Shown: positions 34,155-45,202 of the stretch, piece after piece
Layout: the number at the start of each line of letters is the position of its first letter
How positions within the stretch are numbered: the stretch's first letter is position 1
NCBI RefSeq assembly: GCF_006717075.1
Contig: NZ_VFQC01000001.1
Location: 3,333,501 to 3,397,500 of the forward strand
Direction: 5' to 3'
From: Haloactinospora alba
GTDB taxonomy: Bacteria; Actinomycetota; Actinomycetes; Streptosporangiales; Streptosporangiaceae
Length of the DNA stretch: 64,000 nt
Made by a program: the position numbers and the translations under genes
The notes under the pieces: generated by a model
What the model saw: the letters and a program-made list of their open reading frames with translations, nothing else
Database searches by the model: none
What the model was told of the DNA's origin: nothing

Positions 34155-34708
34155 TGCGCCGCCTCGCTGTTCCCGTCGTGGACACTCGGCTGGTCCTGGG
34201 TGGTCTGGCTGGCGCCCGAGCGGTAGTAGTCCTGCTCGGTCTCACCGAGCCGCATGGGGTGCGGCGGCGCCTCCATGCCCTCCTCCAGCGGCGCGAGGAG
34301 CTGCTCCTTCGTCCAGATGAGGCTCTCGCGCTCGTCGTCGGCGAGTTCGTACTCGGTGGTCATGGTGAGCGCCCGGGTGGGGCAGGCCTCCACGCACAGG
34401 CCGCAGAGGATGCACCGCAGGTAGTTGATCTGGTACACGCGGCCGTAGCGCTCTCCGGGGGAGTACCGCTCCTCCTCGGTGTTGTCGCCTCCCTCGACGT
34501 AGATGGCGTCGGCCGGGCAGGCCCAGGCGCACAGTTCACAGCCGATGCACTTCTCCAGCCCGTCGGCCCAGCGGTTCAGCTGGTGCCGGCCGTGGAAGCT
34601 GGGCGCGGTCGGGCGCGGTTTCTCGGGGTACTCGACCGTGGGCACCTTCGTGAACATGGTGTGGAAGGTGACGCCGAACCCTTTCACCGGGTTGAGCCAT
34701 TCAAGCAC
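34151..34708 (-). CDS. nuoI: NADH-quinone oxidoreductase subunit I
   Basis: A 185-residue ferredoxin-like subunit carrying clusters N6a and N6b. Both [4Fe-4S] motifs are complete: [18 protein letters not shown] and [18 protein letters not shown]. It links the peripheral arm to the quinone site. The GTG at 34708 is preceded by GAGGAGG with 6-nt spacing and starts [13 protein letters not shown], matching homologues; an in-frame GTG five codons up would lack an SD. It overlaps nuoH by 8 bp. The C-terminal 35 residues are hydrophilic. Confidence 0.95.
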   Translation of the reverse strand: MLEWLNPVKGFGVTFHTMFTKVPTVEYPEKPRPTAPSFHGRHQLNRWADGLEKCIGCELCAWACPADAIYVEGGDNTEEERYSPGERYGRVYQINYLRCILCGLCVEACPTRALTMTTEYELADDERESLIWTKEQLLAPLEEGMEAPPHPMRLGETEQDYYRSGASQTTQDQPSVHDGNSEAAQ

Positions 34709-36071
34709 CGGTAACCTCCTCACGCTTGTCGGTCGAGGCCGGTGGGGTCAGTCGCGGGTGTTCCGCCGGGACGCTGCTGCCGTAGTGCGGGGCGTCGGGC
34801 GGCGGTACGGGGAACCCGCCGTGTTTCGGGTCGTCGCGCATCCGCCGCAGCTCCGTGGCGCGTTCGGCGGCGGTCTCCTCGCGCCGGCGGCGGGCCGAGC
34901 GCGCGCAGGCGTACAGGCAGGCGACGGTGAGCACCGAGAAGGCGGCGATGACGCCGCCGGTCACCGCGGCCGGGGCGCCCTCGTTCATCAGCAGCCGGAT
35001 CGCGGCGATGGCGGTGATCCACACCAGCTGCACCGGGATCAGGACCTTCCAGCCGAGCTGCATGAGCTGGTCGTAGCGCACCCGGGGGACGGTCCCCCGC
35101 AGCCAGATGAACAGGAACATGACGCCGCAGAACTTGAGCAGCCACCACAGGGCGGGCCACCAGCCCTCGGCCGCGCCGGCCCACAGGGTGGTGACGGGCG
35201 GTGGGGCGTGGTAGCCGCCCAGGAACAGGGTGACCGACACGGCCGCGACGGTGGTCATGTTCACGTACTCGGCGAGGAAGAACATCGTGTACTTCATCGA
35301 GCCGTACTCGGTCATGAAGCCGCCGACCAGCTCGCCCTCGCCCTCCGGAAGGTCGAACGGCAGCCGGTTGGTCTCCCCGACCATGGTGACCAGGTAGATC
35401 GCGAACGACGGGAACAGGATCACCGCGAACCAGATCGGCCGCTGCGCCTCCACGATTCCCGACATGGTCAGCGTCTGGGAGTACATGAAGACCGCGACGA
35501 ACGACAGTCCCATGGCGATCTCGTAGCTGATCACCTGGGCGGAGGCGCGCAGGCCGCCGAGCAGGGCGTACGGCGAGCGGGACGCCCACCCGCCGAGGAC
35601 GATGCCGTACACCCCCATGGCCGCGGCCGCCAGCACCAGGAGCGCCGCGACCGGCAGATCGGTGAGCTGCAGCGGCGTCACCACACCGAAGATGGTGACC
35701 TCGGGGCCGATCGGGATCACCGCGAACGTCATGAACGCGGGCGCCGCCGCGATGATCGGGGCCGCGATGTAGAGGACCCGGTCCACGTCCCGGGGCACCA
35801 GGTCCTCCTTGAGGGAGAGTTTCACCCCGTCGGCCAGGGACTGCAGCAGCCCCCAGGGGCCGAAGCGGTTGGGTCCGTGGCGCTGCTGCATGCGTCCCAT
35901 GACCTTGCGGTCGGCCATGATCATCATCAGCACGCAGACCATCAGGAAGACGAAGATCGTCACCGCCTTGCCCAGGACGAGCCACCACGGGTCGGTGCCG
36001 AAGGCCTCCAACCCGGGTTCGGCGGCCACGAGCGCCTCCCCGTTGCCGTGTGTCACTGCCGCGGATGTCAC
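34701..36071 (-). CDS. nuoH: NADH-quinone oxidoreductase subunit H
   Basis: A 456-residue membrane subunit forming the quinone chamber. Typical segments are [35 protein letters not shown] (quinone-proximal loop), [19 protein letters not shown] and [18 protein letters not shown]. The C-terminal 70 residues are charged, Arg-rich and predicted disordered (ending EEVTGA), an extension seen in actinobacteria. The GTG start overlaps the nuoG stop by 4 bp. Confidence 0.96.
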   Translation of the reverse strand: MTSAAVTHGNGEALVAAEPGLEAFGTDPWWLVLGKAVTIFVFLMVCVLMMIMADRKVMGRMQQRHGPNRFGPWGLLQSLADGVKLSLKEDLVPRDVDRVLYIAAPIIAAAPAFMTFAVIPIGPEVTIFGVVTPLQLTDLPVAALLVLAAAAMGVYGIVLGGWASRSPYALLGGLRASAQVISYEIAMGLSFVAVFMYSQTLTMSGIVEAQRPIWFAVILFPSFAIYLVTMVGETNRLPFDLPEGEGELVGGFMTEYGSMKYTMFFLAEYVNMTTVAAVSVTLFLGGYHAPPPVTTLWAGAAEGWWPALWWLLKFCGVMFLFIWLRGTVPRVRYDQLMQLGWKVLIPVQLVWITAIAAIRLLMNEGAPAAVTGGVIAAFSVLTVACLYACARSARRRREETAAERATELRRMRDDPKHGGFPVPPPDAPHYGSSVPAEHPRLTPPASTDKREEVTGA

Positions 36072-38548
36072 TTGTCGCTCCCAGCGCTCGTCGGCTCAAC
36101 GGTGTCGGCGGCCAGGCGCACGACGTCTCCGGCGCGGGCACCGAGGTCACGCCCGACGTCGCACTCCTGGGCGTTGGCGGGCAGCCACACCACCCGGTCG
36201 GGCATGCCGGCGTCGACGGCGACGGGCACCGTCACGGCGCCGCTGTCCGTGGCGACACGCACCGTCGCCCCGTCGGCGACGGCGGCCTCCGCCGCCGTGG
36301 CGGCCGACATGTGGGCCGTGGCGGGCCGCGCGGTCCCGGCGAGGTAGGGCTCACCGTCCTCCATCCGGCCGTTGCCCAGGAGTTGGCTCCAGGCGGACAG
36401 CACCGCCTGGCCGGCTCCGGGACGGGCCGGCGCCGCGGGCCGGTCGAGCGGGTCGGGAGTGCGTTCGCCGGTCCAGGAGCCCAGCCGGGACAGTTCCCGC
36501 TGGGCCGCCTCGGCGTCCGGAAGGGCCAGGTGCACGTCCATCTCGTCGGCGACGGCGGACAGCACCCGCAGGTCGGAGAGGACGCCCGGGGTTTTCAGCG
36601 CGTTGCCGAACGGGCGCTGGCGCCCCTCCCAGTCCACGAAGGTGCCCGCTTTCTCCGCCACGGCGGCGGCGGGCAGGACCACGTCGGCGCGGTCGGTGAC
36701 GTTGCTGGCGCGCAGTTCCACGCTGACCACGAGTCCGACCCGGGCGAGCGCGTCGCGGGCGGCCCGCGGGTCGGGGAGGTCGTCCAGGTCGAGGCCGGCG
36801 ACCACCAGGGCGTCCAGCTCGCCCGCCGCGGCGGCGTCGAGGATCTCGGCGGTGGAGCGCCCCTCCCGTTGCGGCAGGCCCGAGGTGTTCCACATCCGCG
36901 CCACCTCGGCGCGGGCGTTGGCGTCGGTGACGGGCCGGCCGCCGGGGAGCAGGTTGGGCAGCGCCCCGGCCTCCACCGCGCCGCGTTCCCCGGCGCGGCG
37001 CGGCACCCACGCCAGCCGCGCCCCGGTCCGGTTGGCGAGCTGGACCGCCGCGGACAGCGCTCCCAGGGTCTCGGCGAGCCGCTCGCCGACGAGGATGACG
37101 GCGCCCTCGGCCCGCAGCGCCTCCAGGGCCGCCGGCTCGGTCACACCGAGGTTCTCCAGTGTGCGCGCCTCGTCCCCCGGCACGGTGGGAACGAGGGTGC
37201 CGTTCGTCTTGGTCAGTCCCCAGCTCTCGCGCGCGGCGACCGAGTAGACCTCCGTGTTCCCCTTCCGTGCGGCCTTGCGCAGCCGCAGGAAGACCACGGG
37301 GGACTCGTCCTCGGGGTCGAACCCGGCCAGCAGCACGGCCGGTGCCGCCTCCAGGTCGTTGTAGGAGACGCTGATTCCGGTTCCGGCGACGCGGGCGGCC
37401 AGGAACTCGGCCTCCTCATCGGAGTGGGCGCGGGCCCGCATGTCGACGTCGTTGCTTCCCAGCGCCAGGCGGGCGAACTTGGCGTAGGCGTAGGCGTCCT
37501 CCAGGGTGAGGCGCCCGCCGGTGAGGACGGCGGCGCGGCCGCGCGCGGCCGCCTCGCCCAGCCCCTGGGCCGCGACGCTCAGCGCCTCCGGCCAGGAGGC
37601 CGTTTCCAGGGCGTGGCTGTCCTCGTCGCGGACCAGCGGGTGGTGGAGCCGGTCGGACCGGGTGGCGTAGGTGAACGCCCACCGGCCCTTGTCGCAGTTC
37701 CACTCCTCGTTGACCTCGGGGTCGTCGCCGGCGAGCCGCCGGGTGACCTTGCCGCGCCGGTGGTCGGTGCGCTGCGCGCAGCCCGCCGCGCAGTGCTCGC
37801 AGACGCTGGGCGTACTGACCAGGTCGAACGGGCGGGAGCGGAACCGGTAGGCGGCGCCGGTCAGCGCGCCCACCGGGCAGATCTGCACCGTGTTCCCGGA
37901 GAAGTAGGACTGGAAGGTGTCGCCCTCGGCTACCCCCACCTGCTCGTCGGCGCCGCGTTCCAGCAGCTCGATGAAGGGGTCGCCTGCGATCTCCGCCGAG
38001 AAGCGGGTGCAGCGGGCGCACTGGATGCAACGCTCCCGGTCCAGCAGCACCTGGCTGGACAGCGCGATCGGTTTGGGGAAGGTGCGTTTCTCGTCCAGGA
38101 ACCGCGTCTCGCCCTGGCCGGTGGACATCGCCTGGTTCTGCAGCGGGCACTCCCCGCCCTTGTCGCACACCGGGCAGTCCAGCGGGTGGTTGATCAGCAG
38201 GAGTTCCATGATCCCCCGCTGGGCCTTCTCCGCCATGGGCGAGGTGAGGTGCGTCTGGACGACCATCCCGTCCATGACGGGGATGGTGCAGGACGCGGCG
38301 GGTTTGGGCATGGCCCGCCCGTTCCCGCCGTCGGGCACCTCGACCAGGCACTGCCGACACGCCCCCGCCGGTTCGAGCAGGGGGTGGTCGCAGAACCGGG
38401 GGATCTGGATACCCAGCAGCTCGGCGGCCCGGATGACCAGCGTCCCCGGCGGCACTTGGATCTGGAACCCGTCGATGGTGACGGTGACGAGCTCCTCCGA
38501 CGGGACGGCGGGCGTCCCGTCCGTGGTCGCGTTGCTCGCGATGGTCAC
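36068..38548 (-). CDS. nuoG: NADH-quinone oxidoreductase subunit G
   Basis: An 826-residue large peripheral subunit. N-terminal Fe-S motifs in order: the [2Fe-2S] [33 protein letters not shown] with one His ligand (N5); [11 protein letters not shown] and CPVGALT (N4); and [12 protein letters not shown] (N7-type). The rest is a molybdopterin-oxidoreductase-like domain without cofactor. The GTG at 38548 has GGAGG 4 nt upstream. It belongs to the electron-transfer chain from NuoF to NuoI. A 76-bp gap separates it from nuoF. Confidence 0.96.
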   Translation of the reverse strand: MTIASNATTDGTPAVPSEELVTVTIDGFQIQVPPGTLVIRAAELLGIQIPRFCDHPLLEPAGACRQCLVEVPDGGNGRAMPKPAASCTIPVMDGMVVQTHLTSPMAEKAQRGIMELLLINHPLDCPVCDKGGECPLQNQAMSTGQGETRFLDEKRTFPKPIALSSQVLLDRERCIQCARCTRFSAEIAGDPFIELLERGADEQVGVAEGDTFQSYFSGNTVQICPVGALTGAAYRFRSRPFDLVSTPSVCEHCAAGCAQRTDHRRGKVTRRLAGDDPEVNEEWNCDKGRWAFTYATRSDRLHHPLVRDEDSHALETASWPEALSVAAQGLGEAAARGRAAVLTGGRLTLEDAYAYAKFARLALGSNDVDMRARAHSDEEAEFLAARVAGTGISVSYNDLEAAPAVLLAGFDPEDESPVVFLRLRKAARKGNTEVYSVAARESWGLTKTNGTLVPTVPGDEARTLENLGVTEPAALEALRAEGAVILVGERLAETLGALSAAVQLANRTGARLAWVPRRAGERGAVEAGALPNLLPGGRPVTDANARAEVARMWNTSGLPQREGRSTAEILDAAAAGELDALVVAGLDLDDLPDPRAARDALARVGLVVSVELRASNVTDRADVVLPAAAVAEKAGTFVDWEGRQRPFGNALKTPGVLSDLRVLSAVADEMDVHLALPDAEAAQRELSRLGSWTGERTPDPLDRPAAPARPGAGQAVLSAWSQLLGNGRMEDGEPYLAGTARPATAHMSAATAAEAAVADGATVRVATDSGAVTVPVAVDAGMPDRVVWLPANAQECDVGRDLGARAGDVVRLAADTVEPTSAGSDK

Positions 38549-38624
38549 TGCTCCTCCTCACGGGCCGCTGCGGGGGCGCCACAGCCGTGTGGCGCGGCCG
38601 GGTGGGGCCGCTTCCGGTTGGTCG

Positions 38625-39926
38625 TCACCGCTCGCCTCCCCACAGCGTCGACTTGGTGTGGTCGAACGGGCACCCGCCGTGTTTCATGTGGTCGATGTAC
38701 TCCTGGCGGAAGTACTTCACCGAGGACGTCACCGGGCTGGTGGCGCCGTCGCCGAGGGCGCAGAAGGAGCGGCCGAGCACGTTGTCACAGATGTCGAGGA
38801 GCTTGTCCACGTCCTCCTCGGTTCCGTCGCCCCGTTCCAGCCGGTGGAGCACCTGGACCATCCAGTAGTTGCCCTCCCGGCAGGGGGTGCACTTGCCGCA
38901 CGACTCGTGCGCGTAGAACTCGATCCAGCGGCCGACGGCGCGCACCACGCAGGTGGTCTCGTCGAAGATCTGCAGCGCGCGGGTTCCCAGCATCGAGCCC
39001 TCGGCGCTGATCGACTCGAAGTCCAGCGGGGTGTCCAGGTGCTCGGCGGTGAGTATCGGGGTGGAGGAACCGCCGGGGGTCCAGAACTTCAGCTCGTGGC
39101 CCCCGCGGACGCCGCCGGCCATGTCCAGCAGTTCCCGCAGGGTCACACCCAGCGGGGCCTCGTACTGCCCCGGTACGGCCACGTGGCCGGACAGGGAGAA
39201 GAGGCCGAAGCCCGCCGACTTCTCCGTCCCCATGGAGGTGAACCACTCCACCCCGTTGGCGACGATGCTGGGCACGCTCGCGATGGACTCGGCGTTGTTC
39301 ACCACGGTGGGTGAGGCGTACAGCCCGGACACGGCCGGGAAGGGCGGTTTGAGACGGGGTTGCCCGCGGTAGCCCTCCAGCGAGTCGAGCAGGGCTGTCT
39401 CCTCCCCGCAGATGTAGGCGCCGGCGCCGGCGTGCACCACGACCTCCAGGTCGAATCCGGTGCCCAGGATGTCGCTGCCGAGCAGCCCGGCGTCGTAGGC
39501 CTCGGCGACCGCGTGCTTCAGCCGCCGGATGACGTGCAGCACCTCGCCGCGCACGTAGATGAAGGCGTGGGAGCTGCGGATCGCGTGGGCCGAGATCGCG
39601 ATGCCCTCGATGAGCGCGTGCGGGTTCGCCAGCATCAGGGGGACGTCCTTGCACGTCCCCGGTTCGGACTCGTCGGCGTTGATGACGAGGTAGCGGGGGT
39701 TGGGGTTGTCCGCCGGGAGGAAGCTCCACTTCATCCCGGCGGGGAACCCGGCGCCGCCGCGCCCGCGCAGGCCGGCGGACTTCACCGTGTCCACCAGCGT
39801 GGCCGGCTCCATGGTGAGCGCGGTGCGCAGCGCCTCGTAGCCGCCGCTCTCCCGGTAGGCCTCGAGAGTGAAGGAGTCGGGACGGTCCCAGTTCGCCGAG
39901 AGGACCGGAGTCAGTGTGCTGGTCAC
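38625..39926 (-). CDS. nuoF: NADH-quinone oxidoreductase subunit F
   Basis: A 433-residue NADH dehydrogenase subunit. The NADH site is GLRGRGGAGFPAGMKWSFL, the FMN contacts are GAGAYICGEETALLDSLEG, and the N3 cluster motif is ESCGKCTPCREG. It oxidises NADH and passes electrons to the Fe-S chain. The true start is the GTG at 39926, overlapping the nuoE stop by 4 bp (GTGA); the longer frame upstream of it is the out-of-frame shadow of nuoE. Confidence 0.96.
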   Translation of the reverse strand: MTSTLTPVLSANWDRPDSFTLEAYRESGGYEALRTALTMEPATLVDTVKSAGLRGRGGAGFPAGMKWSFLPADNPNPRYLVINADESEPGTCKDVPLMLANPHALIEGIAISAHAIRSSHAFIYVRGEVLHVIRRLKHAVAEAYDAGLLGSDILGTGFDLEVVVHAGAGAYICGEETALLDSLEGYRGQPRLKPPFPAVSGLYASPTVVNNAESIASVPSIVANGVEWFTSMGTEKSAGFGLFSLSGHVAVPGQYEAPLGVTLRELLDMAGGVRGGHELKFWTPGGSSTPILTAEHLDTPLDFESISAEGSMLGTRALQIFDETTCVVRAVGRWIEFYAHESCGKCTPCREGNYWMVQVLHRLERGDGTEEDVDKLLDICDNVLGRSFCALGDGATSPVTSSVKYFRQEYIDHMKHGGCPFDHTKSTLWGGER

Positions 39927-40624
39927 GCCGTCCCCCCTTGGTCGGTGGTGGCTTCGGTGTCGGCCGCGTCGGGAGCGCTCCACCCGCGCTCGCGGGCGAC
40001 TCGCAGCCCGGCGAGGGTGGGTTCCCCGGCCTGGACCCCCTCGGTGGCGTGGTCGTCGGCGAAACCCGCCAGCAGCCGGGACGCCTGGCGCCAGGTGCAC
40101 AGCTGCTCGGGGCCGCGGGTGGGTCTGACGTCGGCGCCGCTGCGCAGGTTGTCGACCAGTTCCCGGGCGGAGTCGGGGGTCTGGTTGTCGAAGAACTCCC
40201 AGTTGACCATGACCACCGGGGCGAAGTCGCAGGCGGCGTTGCACTCCACGTGTTCCAGGGAGACCTTGCCGTCCTCGGTCGTCTCGGTGTTGTCCAGCTC
40301 CAGGTGCTCCTTGAGGGAGGCGAAGATCTCGTCGCCGCCCATGACGGCGCACAGGGTGTTGGTGCACACGCCGACGTGGTACTCGCCGCCCGGTTCGCGC
40401 TTGTACATCGTGTAGAACGTGACCACCGCGGCGACCTCGGTGCGGGTGAGGTCGAGCTGTTCGGCGCAGAAGGTGATCCCGGCCTGGCTGACGTAGCCCT
40501 CCTCCGCCTGCACCAGGTGCAGCAGCGGCAGCAGGGCGGAGCGTTTCCGCGGGTAGCGGTCGATGATGGTCGCGGCCTCGGCCGCCAGCCGCTGCCGCAC
40601 CTCCTCGGAGAAGTTCCTGCTCAC
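39923..40624 (-). CDS. nuoE: NADH-quinone oxidoreductase subunit E
   Basis: A 233-residue thioredoxin-like [2Fe-2S] subunit (cluster N1a). The ligands are in [12 protein letters not shown] and [11 protein letters not shown]. It is longer than the roughly 165 residues of the E. coli protein because of an acidic, Ala-rich C-terminal tail after [14 protein letters not shown]. It forms the NADH dehydrogenase module with NuoF. Its start overlaps nuoD by 4 bp. Confidence 0.95.
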   Translation of the reverse strand: MSRNFSEEVRQRLAAEAATIIDRYPRKRSALLPLLHLVQAEEGYVSQAGITFCAEQLDLTRTEVAAVVTFYTMYKREPGGEYHVGVCTNTLCAVMGGDEIFASLKEHLELDNTETTEDGKVSLEHVECNAACDFAPVVMVNWEFFDNQTPDSARELVDNLRSGADVRPTRGPEQLCTWRQASRLLAGFADDHATEGVQAGEPTLAGLRVARERGWSAPDAADTEATTDQGGTA

Positions 40625-41922
40625 CTGTCCACCCCTCCCATCACAGGGTCGATGCTGGCCACGGCCGCGATGACGTCGGCCACCGTTCCCCCTTCACACA
40701 TGGACGCCACCGCCTGCAGGTGGGTGAACGACGGGTCCCGGAAGTGCAGCCGGTACGGGCGGGTGCCGCCGTCGCTGACGGCGTGGCAGCCGAGCTCGCC
40801 CTTGGCGCTCTCCACCGGCTGGTAGACCTGGCCGGCCGGCACCCGGAAACCCTCGGTGACGATCTTGAAGTGGTGGATCAGCGCCTCCATCGAGCCGCCC
40901 ATGATGTGGGCGATGTGGTCGGGCGAGTTGCCCAGGCCGTCCGGGCCCAGCGCCAGTTCCGCCGGCCAGCCGATCTTGGGGTCGTCCACCATCACCGGGC
41001 CCGGCTGGAGCTTCTCCAGGCACTGTTCGACGATCCGCAGGCTCTGCTCCAGTTCGGCGATCCGCACCCGGTAGCGCGCGTACACGTCGCACCCGTCCGA
41101 CACGGGGACGTCGAACTCGTAGTTCTCGTAACCGCAGTAGGGCTTGGCCTTGCGCAGGTCCCAGGCCAAGCCGGAGGCGCGCAGCATCGGGCCGGTGACC
41201 CCCAGCGCCATGCACCCGGACAGGTCGAGGTGGGCGACGTCGCGGGTGCGGGCGAGGTAGAGGGGGCTGGAGTCGAGGAGCTTGCGCAGCGTCCTGATGC
41301 GTCTGGGCATCTCGGCGAGCAGCTCCCGGACCTTCGCGATCCCCTCCTCGGTGATGTCCTGGGCGACCCCGCCGGGGCGGATATAGCCGTGGTTCATGCG
41401 CAGGCCGGTGACGTGCTCGAAGATGTCCAGCACGAGCTCGCGTTCCCGGAACCCGTTGGTCATGATCGTGGTCGCGCCGAGCTCCATCCCGAAAGTCGAC
41501 ATCGCCACGAAGTGCGAGGACATCCGGTTGAGCTCCATCATCATCACCCGGATGATGGAGGCCCGCTCCGGGATCTGGTCGGTGATGCCCAGCAGTTTCT
41601 CCACCGCCAGGCAGTAGGCCGTCTCGTTGAACAGCGACGTCAGGTAGTCCATCCGGGTCACGAAGGTCGTGCCCTGGGTCCACGTCCGGTACTCGATGTT
41701 CTTCTCGATACCGGTGTGCAGGTACCCGATGCCGACGCGCGCGTCGGTGCAGGTTTCGCCGTCCAGGGTGAGGATGAGCCGCAGCACGCCGTGGGTGGAG
41801 GGGTGCTGGGGTCCCATGTTCACCACGAGCCGTTCGGCGCTGGTCCGCTGCGCCGCCGCGATGACCTCGTCCCAGTCGCCGCCGGAGGCGTCGATGTAGT
41901 CCTCGGTTACCGAGGTGCTCAT
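40621..41922 (-). CDS. nuoD: NADH-quinone oxidoreductase subunit D
   Basis: A 433-residue 49-kDa-type subunit lining the quinone site. Typical stretches are [20 protein letters not shown] (with the quinone-site His), [20 protein letters not shown], and [17 protein letters not shown]. It ends [19 protein letters not shown], with DPVMGGVDR last. GGGGATC precedes the ATG. The 75-bp gap from nuoC is the second longest inside the operon. Confidence 0.96.
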   Translation of the reverse strand: MSTSVTEDYIDASGGDWDEVIAAAQRTSAERLVVNMGPQHPSTHGVLRLILTLDGETCTDARVGIGYLHTGIEKNIEYRTWTQGTTFVTRMDYLTSLFNETAYCLAVEKLLGITDQIPERASIIRVMMMELNRMSSHFVAMSTFGMELGATTIMTNGFRERELVLDIFEHVTGLRMNHGYIRPGGVAQDITEEGIAKVRELLAEMPRRIRTLRKLLDSSPLYLARTRDVAHLDLSGCMALGVTGPMLRASGLAWDLRKAKPYCGYENYEFDVPVSDGCDVYARYRVRIAELEQSLRIVEQCLEKLQPGPVMVDDPKIGWPAELALGPDGLGNSPDHIAHIMGGSMEALIHHFKIVTEGFRVPAGQVYQPVESAKGELGCHAVSDGGTRPYRLHFRDPSFTHLQAVASMCEGGTVADVIAAVASIDPVMGGVDR

Positions 41923-41997
41923 GATGATCCCCTATCGTTGCTCGACACTGCCGTCGGAGCGGGGCGCGCCGCGCGCCCGGGCTGGCGGTCCGAAGCG

Positions 41998-42765
41998 TTA
42001 GGCATACCACCTCCGTTCCTCCGGCGGCGGGATCGTGGCGCCGCGGTACTCCACCGGGATTCCGCCGAGCGGGTAGTCCTTGCGCTGCGGGTGGCCGTGC
42101 CAGTCGTCGGGCATCTCGATCCGGGTGAGCGCGGGGTGGCCGTCGAACACGATCCCGAAGAAGTCCCAGGTCTCGCGCTCGTGCCAGTCGGTGGTGGGGT
42201 AGGTCTCCACGACCGAGGGGATGTGCGGGTCGGCGTCGGGGCACACCGTCTCCACCCGGACCTCGGTGTTGTGGGTGATCGAGCGCAGCTGGTAGACGGC
42301 GTGCAGCTCCCGGTCGGTGTCCTCGGGGTGGTGCACCCCGGACACCCCCAGGCACAGCTCGAACCGCAGCGCGGCGTCGTCCCGCAGCCGCCGCATGACG
42401 GTGGGGAGGTGCTCGCGCCGCACCTCGAACGTGAGCTCGCCGCGGTCCACAATGACGCGTTCGATGGCCTCCCCGTAGGTCACGCTCCCCTCGGCCAGGG
42501 CGTTCTCCAACGCGTCGGCGATCCCGTCGAACCGTTCGGTGCGCGGGTCGTCGGGGTCGGTGAACGGCCGTTGCGCCCCCGGTACGGCGGGGCGGCGCAC
42601 CAGCAGCCGCCCGTAGCCCGACGTGTCGCCGCTGGTGTGGCCGCCGAACATGTCGGTGCGGGCGATGGGGGCGGCGAGGCGGCTCGCCCCGCGCTGCGCC
42701 GGGAGGTTCTCCTCGTCCCCGTTCTGCCCGTTGTCCGGGTGGGAGCCGTTGTTTCCGGGACTCAC
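41998..42765 (-). CDS. nuoC: NADH-quinone oxidoreductase subunit C
   Basis: A 255-residue 30-kDa-type subunit. The conserved C-terminal block reads [20 protein letters not shown] then [20 protein letters not shown] and GIPVEY. The first 60 residues are a polar, low-complexity extension ([16 protein letters not shown]). The GTG start at 42765 overlaps the nuoB stop by 4 bp; the open frame upstream of it is a shadow of nuoB. It sits beside NuoD at the quinone-proximal end of the peripheral arm. Confidence 0.95.
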   Translation of the reverse strand: MSPGNNGSHPDNGQNGDEENLPAQRGASRLAAPIARTDMFGGHTSGDTSGYGRLLVRRPAVPGAQRPFTDPDDPRTERFDGIADALENALAEGSVTYGEAIERVIVDRGELTFEVRREHLPTVMRRLRDDAALRFELCLGVSGVHHPEDTDRELHAVYQLRSITHNTEVRVETVCPDADPHIPSVVETYPTTDWHERETWDFFGIVFDGHPALTRIEMPDDWHGHPQRKDYPLGGIPVEYRGATIPPPEERRWYA

Positions 42766-43322
42766 CGCTGCTCCCCTCCCGTCTGCTCGACGACCGGGAG
42801 GTTGCGGCGGAGCTGGCGCTCTTCCTCCTCCTCGATCTCCTGCTCGCGGTGCGCGCCCAGCTTGGTGTTCTGGATCTTGTCCTGGAGTTTCAGCACGGCG
42901 TCCAGGAGCATCTCCGGCCGGGGCGGGCACCCGGGCAGGTACATGTCGACGGGGACGACGTGGTCCACCCCCTGCACGACGGCGTAGTTGTTGAACATCC
43001 CACCGCTGGAGGCGCACACGCCCATCGCGATGACCCACTTGGGTTCGGGCATCTGGTCGTAGATCTGCCGCAGCACGGGCGCCATCTTCTGGCTGACCCG
43101 GCCCGCGACGATCATGAGGTCGGCCTGCCGGGGGGTGGCGCCGAACTTCTCCATGCCGAACCGGGCTAGGTCGTAGTGCGGCCCGCCCACCGACATCATC
43201 TCGATGGCGCAGCAGGCGAGACCGAACGTGGCCGGCCACATCGAGCTCTTGCGTACCAGACCGGCCGCTTGCTCGACGGTTGTCAGCATGATGCCGCTGG
43301 GAACCTTCTCCTCAAGCCCCAT
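42762..43322 (-). CDS. nuoB: NADH-quinone oxidoreductase subunit B
   Basis: A 186-residue subunit holding terminal cluster N2. The tandem cysteines are in [11 protein letters not shown], with further ligands in MGVCASSGG and [11 protein letters not shown]. It transfers electrons to menaquinone at the NuoB/NuoD interface. The C-terminus carries a Glu-rich helix ([14 protein letters not shown]). The start is 87 bp after nuoA. Confidence 0.96.
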   Translation of the reverse strand: MGLEEKVPSGIMLTTVEQAAGLVRKSSMWPATFGLACCAIEMMSVGGPHYDLARFGMEKFGATPRQADLMIVAGRVSQKMAPVLRQIYDQMPEPKWVIAMGVCASSGGMFNNYAVVQGVDHVVPVDMYLPGCPPRPEMLLDAVLKLQDKIQNTKLGAHREQEIEEEEERQLRRNLPVVEQTGGEQR

Positions 43323-43409
43323 CCGACGACCCCCCTTTCCGGTCGCTGGTCGTGTGGATGCGCGCGGTGCCGCGCCCGTGAGGCGGGGGCGCGGCGGGCG
43401 CGGTGCGGG

Positions 43410-43769
43410 TCACTCCCATTCCAGACCTCCGCGGCGCCACTCGTAGGCGTAGGCGATCGACACGTTCACCAGGAACAGGACCATCGCGATCAGGCCGAAC
43501 AGTCCGAGTTCGTCGAAGTGGACCGCCCACGGGTAGAGGAAGATGATCTCGATGTCGAAGACGATGAACAGCATCGCCGTCAGGTAGTACTTGACGGTGA
43601 AGCGGCCACCGCCCGTGGGCTGCGGCGTGGGTTCGATGCCGCACTCGTAGGCCTGGAGCTTGGCCCGGTTGTAGCGCTTGGGGCCGGCGACGGCCCCGGC
43701 GACCATGGACACCACGACGAACGCGGCGCCGATCCCGCCGAGGACGAGCAGCGGTGCGTACAGTTCCAT
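43410..43769 (-). CDS. nuoA: NADH-quinone oxidoreductase subunit A
   Basis: A 119-residue three-span membrane subunit at the arm junction. Hallmarks are KLQAYECGIEPTPQP (loop with the conserved Cys) and VKYYLTAMLFIVFDIEIIFL with YPWAVHF. First gene of the operon nuoA-N. The 128-bp gap upstream, between it and the menaquinone reductase gene, contains an inverted repeat and is the likely operon promoter region. Confidence 0.96.
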   Translation of the reverse strand: MELYAPLLVLGGIGAAFVVVSMVAGAVAGPKRYNRAKLQAYECGIEPTPQPTGGGRFTVKYYLTAMLFIVFDIEIIFLYPWAVHFDELGLFGLIAMVLFLVNVSIAYAYEWRRGGLEWE

Positions 43770-43838
43770 CAGTGCGCACCTCCCCGGAACACGACGGGCC
43801 GTCCGGCGCGTGCCGGGAGCTTGTGCGTGTTTTCACGT

Positions 43839-43855
43839 GTGAGCCGGTTCCTCAC
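43839..43855. promoter_or_regulatory. Candidate operator upstream of nuoA
   Basis: The perfect inverted repeat GTGAG-CCGGTTC-CTCAC lies 70 bp before the nuoA start and 42 bp before the end of the upstream gene. In Streptomyces the redox regulator Rex controls nuo through sites of the form TGTGAAC...TTCACA; this site shares the GTGA/TCAC outer arms but not the full consensus, so identity is uncertain. Confidence 0.3.
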
Positions 43856-43897
43856 TGTTGTCGGCATGGCTCGGTTTCCCTCTCGCTGCCTACGGCG

Positions 43898-45202
43898 CTA
43901 GGCCGAGGGCGCCATCGTGGACAGGCCGTTGATCACCCGGTCCGCCGCGTCACCCCGGCGTGGTTCGGTCAGGTTCGCCAGCATCTTGAGCGTGAACCGC
44001 ATGAGAGTCTGCTGGGGAAGCCCGTAACGGGTCGCGTACTTCATGAAGTACGGGTTGCCGATCATCTTCACGAAGTAGCGGCCCAGCGTGTAGTAGCCGC
44101 CGTACACGTCGGCGAGGATCTGCGGGTACCGCAGCAGGGTGCGTTCCCGGGTCTGTTGGGTGGGGCGGGAGAGCGCCTGGACCACGACGTCGGCGGCGAG
44201 CTGCCCGGCCTCCATGGCGTAGGCGATGCCCTCCCCGTTGAAGGGGTTGATCATCCCGCCGGAGTCGCCGACCAGCATCAGCCCGCGCGAGTAGTGCGGG
44301 ACGCGGTTGAACCCCATGGGCAATGCCGAACCGCGGATGTTGCCGCGCTGGTTCTCCTCGGAGAAGCCCCACTCCTCGGGCATGCCCTGGGTCCAGTTCC
44401 GCAGCAGGCCGCGGTAGTCCACCTCGCGGAAGGAGGCCGTGGAGTTGAGGATGCCGAGACCGACGTTGCTGGTGCCGTCGCCGACGCCGAACACCCACCC
44501 GTATCCGGGCAGCAGCACCCGCTTGCCGTTCGACTCGCCCCACAGCTCCAGCCAGGACTCCAGGTAGTCGTCGTCGTGCCGGGGGCTGGTGAAGTAGGTG
44601 CGCACGGCCACGCCCATCGGCCGGTCGTCGCGTTTGCGGATGCCCATCGCCACGGAGAGCCGGGAGGAGTTGCCGTCGGCGGCGATCACGAGCGGGGCGC
44701 GGTAGGTGGTCCGCTCCCCGTCGGGGTTCTTGGCGCGCACCCCCACGATGCGCTGGCTTCGCTCCTCGATGACCGGCTCGACGACGCTGGTCCGCTGCAG
44801 CAGCCGCGCCCCCGCCTGCTGCGCCCGGTCGGCCAGCAGCTGGTCGAAGTCCGTACGGGTGCGGACCAGACCGAAGCCGGGGTACTCGGCGAGGTCGGGC
44901 CAGGGGAGCTCCAGCCGTACTCCGCCGCCGATGATCCGCAACCCGTGGTTGCGCATCCACCCCTCGCCCGTGACCGGGATACCCATGGCGGTGAGCTGTT
45001 TGACGGCACGCGGTGTGAGGCCGTCACCGCACACCTTCTCGCGGGGGAAGGCGGTTTTTTCCAGGAGGAGGACATCCAGTCCGGCCTGTGCGAGGTAGTA
45101 GGCGGTTGTGGAGCCGGCGGGGCCGGCACCGACGACGATGACGTCGGCTTCACTCTCCGGACGTTCCCGAACGGAGTGGAGGCTCAGGTGTGTCTCGCTC
45201 AC
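43898..45202 (-). CDS. menJ: Geranylgeranyl reductase-family FAD enzyme, MenJ-like menaquinone reductase
   Basis: A 434-residue flavoprotein. The N-terminal FAD motif VIVVGAGPAGSTTAYYLAQA and the GGR-family KVCGDGLTPRAVKQL are followed by the second FAD motif LMLVGDSGGMINPFNGEGI. In mycobacteria the homologue MenJ saturates one isoprene unit of menaquinone, and its position between menG and nuoA here supports that role. The GTG at 45202 (GAGGA 6 nt upstream) is preferred to the ATG at 45235. It may be co-transcribed with nuo. Confidence 0.88.
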   Translation of the reverse strand: MSETHLSLHSVRERPESEADVIVVGAGPAGSTTAYYLAQAGLDVLLLEKTAFPREKVCGDGLTPRAVKQLTAMGIPVTGEGWMRNHGLRIIGGGVRLELPWPDLAEYPGFGLVRTRTDFDQLLADRAQQAGARLLQRTSVVEPVIEERSQRIVGVRAKNPDGERTTYRAPLVIAADGNSSRLSVAMGIRKRDDRPMGVAVRTYFTSPRHDDDYLESWLELWGESNGKRVLLPGYGWVFGVGDGTSNVGLGILNSTASFREVDYRGLLRNWTQGMPEEWGFSEENQRGNIRGSALPMGFNRVPHYSRGLMLVGDSGGMINPFNGEGIAYAMEAGQLAADVVVQALSRPTQQTRERTLLRYPQILADVYGGYYTLGRYFVKMIGNPYFMKYATRYGLPQQTLMRFTLKMLANLTEPRRGDAADRVINGLSTMAPSA

